Notes under the pieces: generated by a model | What the model was told of the DNA's origin: nothing | What the model saw: only the letters and a program-made list of their open reading frames with translations | Database searches by the model: none | In this document: one piece after another, positions 57,450 to 64,000 of the stretch | Layout of the letters: every line of letters begins with the position of its first letter | How positions within the stretch are numbered: position 1 is the first letter of the stretch | Made by a program: the position numbers and the translations under genes | Source of the DNA: Thelephora terrestris | Lineage: Eukaryota; Basidiomycota; Agaricomycetes; Thelephorales; Thelephoraceae | Assembly: GCA_015956445.1 (NCBI GenBank) | Contig: WIUZ02000014.1 | Span: 806,001-870,000 of the forward strand | DNA length: 64,000 nucleotides | Direction of reading: 5' to 3'

Positions 57450-58712
57450 CTACATGATTGCACAGCTCCGTGCGTACTGCAGAACTCGTGTGCTCCTTTG
57501 CAAATCCTCAATCTTCAACGAGTTTTCGTGTTCCCTGCGCTCCAACTCTCTGACCCTGTCCTCATATTCCTCTCGGATTTTCCTCACCTGCATCCTCATC
57601 TCAGACTGAGCCACGTCAAACTCGAACTGCATCTGGGCAGACTCTTTTTGGAGCTTCACCATCTCCTCTTGCATCGTCCGTCTTTCTTCGGCAAACTCTC
57701 GACGAGACTCTTCGTCCTTCTCCTTCATCGCCTTCAACATGCACTCCTCCAGTTCTTTTATATCCCTTCCGAACCTTTCTATCACCTCACGAATCTCCCG
57801 GGTGAGCTCCACCCCTGCCCCCGTCTGTGCAATGTCCTTTCCTTCGTCGATAAGCTCGCGTTGGATTTGGAGAACGACCGGCTGGTTCCTGAGGATAGTT
57901 CGCAAGATCGCATGTGCGGATTCAGGAGTGTCGTCGTGACGACACAGCTGTGCGCCCTTCTCGATCGCGGCTTTGAAGTACCTGTTCTTGAGCTGCCTCT
58001 CTCGCGCTGCCCCCTGGTTAGAGGTGACCCGTCCCCACATGTTTGTCATGAACACGACATTCTTCAGCGTGTTCTCCCCGCAGAGTTCCTTCAGCATTCG
58101 GAAATTCTTGGTGGCTAAACCCCCAAACCTATCGTCCGAGATTCGATGGACGTATATGACCCCTGCGAGTTTCATTCCGGCTGAATGTCTGAACAAATAA
58201 GTCAGCCATGAAAGGTAATTCCACGCCAGTTGGCTTACACTTCTCCTAGAAATACCGCGATCGATTTCAACACATCCGTATCCTTCTGGTTGGTATCGTC
58301 AAATCCTGGGGTGTCAATGAGCGCGACTCGTCGCCCATCCAGGATAAACTCCTCGGACACCTGGGTCTCGGAGGTGCAAGACTCAAGGTCACCCCCGACC
58401 GGTAGAGAAGACTTGGTGGCTTGGTTCACAAACTGCAGTCGCATCCGTCAGGTTCAGCGACAATATGCCACACATACAGCCTCCCCACCGTAGTTTTCCC
58501 ACTTCCGGTGACCCCCATGATACTGAACCAGTGGGTAAGCCGCCTCAAACGTTGTGCGGGAGGCAGGCTACGTACGCGATGAGCGCCGGAGGATCTTGGA
58601 AGTAGTTCGAGAGCGGGTTCCCGGTGGGTGGGCGGCTCTGGGTGCCGTCTGATGTAGATACAGCATGGGTGTTTGTTGTGAGCCGGTCAGACTTTTGCGG
58701 TGCGATCCGCAT
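57450..58712 (-). CDS. GIMAP/AIG1-like P-loop GTPase M with CaaX tail (367 aa)
   Basis: Exons 58712-58576, 58522-58489, 58432-58239 and 58188-57450, in frame (368 codons). Exon 1 ends in PPALIA as in GTPase K; exon 2 (34 nt) encodes IMGVTGSGKTT; exon 3 holds VALIDTPGFDDTNQKD; exon 4 holds VVFMTNMWGRV, a helical linker and a coiled coil. The end is CAIM, a CaaX box favouring farnesylation. The frame is open upstream of the chosen ATG (58712), so a longer N terminus is possible. It is closest in sequence to GTPase K. Confidence 0.87.
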
Positions 58713-58906
58713 GACGATGCGAATGTGGCAGTATGCGGAAGAAAGTGTGGCGGGTGTGACGTACATACCGGGCGCCCTCATCGTATTCTATACGCACACG
58801 GCCAATCCTCGGGCCTGAATGTTGAATATTGAATATTGAATGCGCATACCGAGACTCCAGTGACAAGAGCTACAGTTATCGTGAGAGTGCAGATACGATT
58901 GTCAAC

Positions 58907-60002
58907 TCAAATGTACAAGCTCAAGCCCCAGTATAGAGCACCAAGCACTATGCAAGAAATGGCAATCCTAGCTGGGTATCGAAGAGAGGCCCACAAGGAA
59001 GCCGCCTTCGCCTTCCTATTCCTGTAGTCCTTGTTCATGTTCACCGACCCGTCTTTAAATCTCCTGATCTCCTTCAGAAGTCCAGCGATGTCGGCCTCCA
59101 TCTGCAACCTAGTTTCCTTCTCACTGTCCCTCAAATTTTCCAGCGCATTTTGCAACTCCTGGACCTGTTGAGCGAGCCTCCTCGTGGACTCTGCCACCTC
59201 TCGATTGATTTCTTCTCCCACAGCTGTCCGATGAAATTCCCTCCCCTCGTCGATCAGCTCTTGTTGGACCTGGAGCGCAGTTCGGCGATTCTTCAAGATC
59301 GCCCGTATGATATCATGGGCGGACTTGGTAGTGTTGGAGTGGCGGAGGAGTTGTGCACCTTTGTCAAGAGCGGGCTTGACGAATTCCGCTGCAAGTTGTG
59401 CCTCCCTTGCCGCGCCAACTGCCGAGTCCACGTTGCCCCACATGTTCGTCGTGAGGACAACGTTCCTCAAAGTCTGATCGCCACAGATTCGTTTCAACCA
59501 CCCAAAGCTACGGGTATCGGACCTCCTCCACCGTTCATCTGAGATCCGATGGAAGTAGATGACCCCGGCGAGCTTCACCTCACTCTCATACCTGGATCAC
59601 GGGTCAGCAGCATGCGATGTGAGGAGAAAATTACGCACACAGTTGCGAGGAAAGCTGAAATGTCCTTCAAAACGTCTGCATCCTCCATTACAGTATCATT
59701 GAACCCCGGGGTGTCAATCAGAACGACCGGACGACCATCGACGTTGAATTCTGGAGAAAGTTGTATTTCCGAAGTGCAAGAACGAAGGCCGTTCCCCACA
59801 CGGAAGGCGTCGGTATTGGTTGCGCGATTTACGAACTGATTTTACGCCACGCTGTCAAGGTCGATGCTGTTGAAGATAATTTTGCACACATACAGTGGAC
59901 TTTCCAGATCCCGTCTCTCCCAGCAGTCTGTTGAGTGTCGTGAGCGACAGTTGATAGATCGCCTTCCTACACTACGCACGCAATGATCTCCTGGCTAACC
60001 AT
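58907..60002 (-). CDS. GIMAP/AIG1-like P-loop GTPase N with C-terminal membrane anchor (309 aa)
   Basis: Exons 60002-59980, 59927-59894, 59835-59641 and 59584-58907. The N terminus is very short (MVSQEIIA) before the 34-nt Walker A exon (LLGETGSGKST). Then VVLIDTPGFNDTVMED and VVLTTNMWGNV follow. The coiled coil is shorter than in its neighbours, and the protein ends in a basic stretch and one hydrophobic helix (ISCIVLGALYWGLSLYI), a tail anchor with almost no residues after it. It should insert post-translationally into ER or mitochondrial outer membrane (inference). The third intron is phase 0, whereas in the relatives it is phase 2. Confidence 0.86.
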
Positions 60003-60411
60003 TGGGGAAATGTCTGAAATCCAAGCAATAGAGGGCTAGTTGCGACACCTGGACCGAGAGGATTGGGGAGGCGAACGGAACGACACAAGGGATTGTGGGA
60101 CCAAGAGAACTGGGCCTAGATTCATATAACAACGGCCATTTCGCTTCTGGGGCCACAAACTGTGGCTGGGGCTATTACCAGCCCATGTAAATGAGGAAGC
60201 CATGATGTCTAGCGGTCGGGCGGACCGGCCGGAAGTATGTGCTGACATGGTGGTTGGACGCTGGCTGGTCGGCATTTTCCGAACGTGATGGCTGAACTCG
60301 GGTCCCGCCATCCACACCCAGTTTGAGCGTTCTCCACGACCCCCGGGCTAATCTCTGGCGAGAGTGCGAACCCAGATGGCTACTAAGAAAACGAGGAAAG
60401 TGGTCCTAACG
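60003..60411. other. Spacer between GTPase N and remnant O
   Basis: No coding feature is recognised. It should contain the promoter of GTPase N. Confidence 0.45.
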
Positions 60412-60985
60412 CTAAACAACGATACATCCACCGTTATCCTTGTTACGAAGGTCACCGTACTGTTGCTGGAGCTCGTTGATTCGCTCTCGCATCGCTTCTC
60501 TCTCTGCAGCAGAGGCAGCAGCAGCGTCCCGTAACTGCCTATAGAGATCTTGCATCTCCTTCAAGAATTCGGCCTCCGCTTGTTCTCTCTCCCTACGCGC
60601 TTGCTCTTGCATCTGCTTGATTCTCTTCTCCGTCCTCATCTTCTCCCCCCGGTAGTGTGAAGCCATACTCTCCGAGTCCTTCTTCATCCTGAGTATCTGT
60701 TCCTGGAGTTTGTGTATCTCCGCCTCCAACTCATCCCTCGTCTCCTGTCCGCGCTCTTTGAGCATCTTGATCATCTCCTCGTCCCTTTCCTTGAGCGCCT
60801 TCTTGATCTCCTCATCCTTCTTTTTGAGCGCCCTCTGCATCTCCTCGCGCGTGGCTTTGAGTCCTGCCCAATACTTCCTGATCTTCTCGTTAAGCTCTTT
60901 GCTGATGGCTTCACCAGCGGCGGTATCGATAATGTCCTTCTTTGCATCGACCAGCTCACGCTGGATCTGGATAAGTAGTGGTGGT
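60412..60985 (-). pseudogene. 5'-truncated GTPase remnant O (coiled coil and CaaX only)
   Basis: The homology starts abruptly at about 60985 inside the linker (IQIQRELVDAKKDIIDTAAG) and runs as one open frame through a charged coiled coil to the terminal CIVV, an intact CaaX box. The whole G domain is missing; upstream sequence is unrelated. As the remaining frame is undamaged, the truncation may be recent, or a coil-only prenylated protein may still be made from an unknown start. The first in-frame ATG would be at about 60840. Confidence 0.7.
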
Positions 60986-61183
60986 TACCAGATAAGGAAG
61001 TTTTCCTCGGTGACAAATGTTTCGACTTCTGAAGCGACTGAGAATTTGGAGAATAATGAATCCGTCAGTGAGGCGTCGGACCCGTGGCTCGGAAGGCGTG
61101 TTATTGCTAATGGTGGATTCGTGAGTGCACTTGAGGGTTATAGCAAAGCAATGTGCTCACAATCTCCAGCTAAACGGCCTTGA

Positions 61184-62853
61184 TCATCTACGCCACATAA
61201 CGTTAGCATTCGGCAGGTGTGCGATGGAAAAGATTGATCTACAACACCTTATGAATTCGACGTCCCTGGGCAGCTGGGAAAGGGACGCACCAAACTCTGT
61301 GAAGTTTGAGTCAGAGACCTCTTGCCGTTGGGTGGCATCCCCAACGGGAGATAGATTACCACAGGCCGAGGCAGCTGACTTGACACGGCTCAGGACATCG
61401 TTCACCTGTGGCCTGAGCTGACGTTTTGTTTGCCAACATTTGTCGAGTAGCTCCCAGAGCTCGTCAGAGAGGCCGATTTCCAGTGCATTCAAGGGCTTAG
61501 GGGGTTTCACTCCTCCCATAACCTGGAAAACCACCTCAGGTCCGGTCCGTTTGCCGTATGGCAGTGTCCCGGTGAGCACCTACATTGAACGATTAGTATG
61601 TGTGCGGGTTAAGAATCGCAATGGTAAGTACTTGGTATATCACCATCGCCATTGCGTATATGTCGGCTTCCTTCGTGGGTGAACCTCTGAAGTCAAGCCC
61701 GAACCTTGACGGAACAAGGCGCTCTGGTGCCATAAAAGGGGTAGTCCCCCCATCCACTTCGGTCTCTTCTGCCTCCATCCCAAGGCTTGGGTCATCCACG
61801 ACTGTCATGGACCCAAAGTCCGCCAGACATGCTGAGACGGGATTGGTATTAGCGATCAGGACATTGGACTATACAATCACGTGAGGGTTGTCCGTGGGAT
61901 CCTGACTGGGAGACTCACACCCTTCAGGTCGCCATGTACAATGCTGGCATTGTGAAGGTACCTCAGTCCTTCAACAGCGTCCGCAAGCTTTAATGTTTCA
62001 GGCAAGCGATGACAAGAAAACACGGAATTGTAGCATACCAGCTTTAGGTGATTGCTAGCGTGAGCGCGAACAAAATCCATGATGTTGCCGTTGACCATCC
62101 AATTGGAAACCATAGAGAACCTCCCTTCCTCGAGGGTATCAGGAACCCCAATGAGGGTGAGAATGTTAGGGTGGTACAGGTTCTTCCACATGGCAACCTC
62201 TTTGCAGAAACGCTGCGCGGTGTGAGCGAGCCTGAACAAGCAGCACTGGCAAGGTTTCCACTGACCTTACGGATTCGGGTTTTGTCGTCCGATTCTAGGA
62301 TTCTCAACGACTTTACGGCAACGGTCACCTCCCCAGACTTGGACACCTTCCACACATTCGAGAAGCCGCCGGAATTGTAAGGTTTCCCGGAGAGGTCGAA
62401 CTTGTCGGGTAAGAGGTAGGAGCTGGGGAGGTGTCCTGTCTTGCCGCACAACTTTGCGAGAACACTGAAAGCAATTACTTCGAGGTCTTTGTCCAGTCGC
62501 AGTTCTCGGAATGCCTTGAAGGTCAAAGATAAAATCATTAACCAGGCAACACAGAACATTCCAGGGAAACACACGCTTGCGATTATCCCGATGAAAACCT
62601 TCGCATCTTCTTCAGAGAGGGCAAGGATAGCCGTCCGTTCGTCCTTCGATAATAAGAATGACCGGAACAAGTTCAGAAAGCCTTCAGATTTCGGGTCGGG
62701 TGAAAGGTAATGCAATCCTGGCGGCACATTGTTTGAGAAGACTATTTTGCACGGATTTAGATAATGACTCGGCAAAAGCTACAACATCTCACTTCTCTTC
62801 GGCTTTGGCTTAGCGTTTCGTGCTTTCAGTAGGTTTGGATGAGACAGGGACAT
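61184..62853 (-). CDS. Protein kinase F (442 aa), canonical catalytic motifs
   Basis: Exons 62853-62793, 62717-62575, 62514-62266, 62212-62039, 61987-61919, 61868-61632 and 61579-61184 total 443 codons. The start has a strong context (GCCACCATGT). A helical N-terminal region (DPKSEGFLNLFRSFLLSKDE) precedes the kinase: NSGGFSNVWKV loop, VTVAVKSLRI with the ATP-binding Lys, IVHGDLKGSNVLI, LADFGSM and PFMAPERL, then a C-lobe ending near QLRPQVNDVLSRVKSA. This resembles the TKL-like kinases expanded in agaricomycetes. Unlike kinases D and E it keeps DFG and lacks an SHD1 domain. The first exon is inferred; the frame is also open upstream of 62717. A MITE sits about 40 bp upstream of the start. 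Confidence 0.82.
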
Positions 62854-62891
62854 GGTGGCGTGTGCAGGAAGGAAGGCGGCGTGTTCGACGG

Positions 62892-63178
62892 CACTGGGTC
62901 CAGGATAGAATAGGTTTCTGGGGATTATTCTAAATAATATTCAGAATATAATCAGAATAATAAACATGTCTTATTTTAAACATATTCTAGCCATATCCTA
63001 GGATTATTTTATTCAAATCTGATGCCCAGAGCCAACTCTGCTGAGAGTTCATTTGCATTTGCATATTCCTTGAATGTGGGCAGAATCTGTTTAAAAAATA
63101 ACACATTTATTATTATAATTATATTCAGAATATCGTTTAGAATAATCCCCCAAAACCTATTCTACCCTGGACCCAGTG
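62892..63178. mobile_element. MITE of the CACTA type (287 bp)
   Basis: Terminal inverted repeats of roughly 78 bp with few mismatches begin CACTGGGTCCAGG and end CCTGGACCCAGTG. The element is flanked by a 3-bp target-site duplication, CGG at 62889-62891 and 63179-63181. CACTA/CACTG ends with 3-bp duplications are typical of the CMC (CACTA/EnSpm) superfamily. The interior is AT-rich and has no gene, so it is non-autonomous. It lies about 40 bp upstream of the kinase F start and could affect that promoter. Confidence 0.88.
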
Positions 63179-63411
63179 CGGCAGGTGTTGGACTCGGGGC
63201 AATGCAATTATACGCACAGGAACCACGAGGCAGACTAAGTCCATCCTGACTGTCAATATCTGGGAGTCAGCATCAACACCCGCAAGGGTCTTGCCCGATG
63301 GCAGTAAGATTGGAAAGGATGTATGTCACGGCTTGATTCGCGCGCCTTGGCCGGCAGGTTCGATCGAGGGCAGATTTGGGCGACAAAGGTCGAAAAAGTT
63401 CCTTCGCGATC

Positions 63412-64000
63412 GGTATCTCTACTTTGCTTCCCCTTCGCTAGTTCATCCAGGTATACGACGTCAAACGTGGGAGTCTTCTCTCTTGGCGGGAAAGTATTGT
63501 TGGGCAGAGCGATAATGCGTTTCGGCTGCAACTCTGGCTCTGTAAGATCCGCCAAGGCGTCTGAGAAAGGATGTATTACGAAATTGTCGTTTTGATCCTT
63601 CGGTTCCTTCGTCGCCTCTTGTGTGAAGTCTACGGAGAGCCTAAAGAGAATGGAATCGACGACCGGGGCTGCCCCAACGAAATACATAGGAGTCGGACCC
63701 CGGCAGATACGGCTTCCGCGCCGGGAAGCTCTAACCCACACTCCCGCAGACTCTCTGTCAAAAGTCCCAACCTTCGCTTTTCCTCATCTGGATCTGGCGA
63801 AGGCACTGTCACCAACGGCTGATCCAACCTTGGGGCCCACAGGACAGCTCGTCCTGATCTCGGAGGACCAAATGCAAGGCCGATCCCCGCAACTTCTCCA
63901 TCCCCGAACCTCCCCAACACCCTGACATTTGGACGATCCGCGAGATTTGTGAACAGTGGACGCGGGATCCGGGATTGGACGAAAGTCAGGATATCACCAG
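63412..64000 (-). pseudogene. Biotin--protein ligase pseudogene (partial copy)
   Basis: The minus strand matches the biotin ligase gene from about 51238 to about 51830, with long stretches nearly identical (EVAGIGLAFGPPRSGRA, PSPDPDEEKRRLGLL, TPTFDVVYLDELAKGKQ). It carries at least one frameshift near 63690, so the two halves lie in different frames. Homology stops at about 63412, before the catalytic domain. It runs off the right edge, so its 5' part is not seen. It is in opposite orientation to the intact gene about 12 kb away. Confidence 0.85.

Overview
The window looks like a chromosome segment from a basidiomycete fungus, most likely an agaricomycete (possibly the Rhizoctonia/Ceratobasidium group, which is inference). 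Genes are dense, on both strands, and cut by many 47-80 bp GT-AG introns with a few GC-AG ones. I rebuilt gene models by hand from splice signals, homology of motifs and frame continuity. Every multi-exon model given as complete has a total length divisible by three.

Left third (1-25.6 kb), mostly housekeeping and conserved genes: the 3' part of a hotdog-fold thioesterase, tubulin-folding cofactor C, a small unknown gene, a GFA-type zinc protein, the SCF/cullin RING subunit RBX1, a giant 3,824-residue protein (PH domain, SR-type repeats, C-terminal coiled coil, 16 exons over 12.4 kb), a probably mitochondrial protein of unknown function, and a single-pass membrane protein with a long Ser-rich tail.

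Right two thirds (26-64 kb), an accessory island: six apparently whole GIMAP/AIG1-like P-loop GTPase genes plus two remnants, three protein kinase genes (two fused to an SHD1 domain) plus a kinase pseudogene, embedded among duplications. The GTPases share one gene plan, in which the whole Walker A motif sits on a 34-nt exon. They differ at the C terminus: most end in a prenylation CaaX box, one in a hydrophobic tail anchor, one in a basic amphipathic segment. Housekeeping genes interrupt the island: a CstF-64/Rna15-like factor, biotin-protein ligase, and RNA polymerase III subunit RPC6. An unknown coiled-coil gene also lies there.

Signs of rearrangement include a tandem duplication of a GTPase with its upstream region, an inverted pseudogene copy of the biotin ligase at the right edge, an inverted repeat of about 0.45 kb next to scraps of unrelated host genes (HSP20-like, sugar-phosphate-transporter-like), and a 287-bp CACTA-type MITE with a 3-bp target duplication. 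No rRNA, tRNA or CRISPR was recognised, and I identified no retroelement. The best candidate for a little-described system is the membrane-targeted GTPase plus kinase island.
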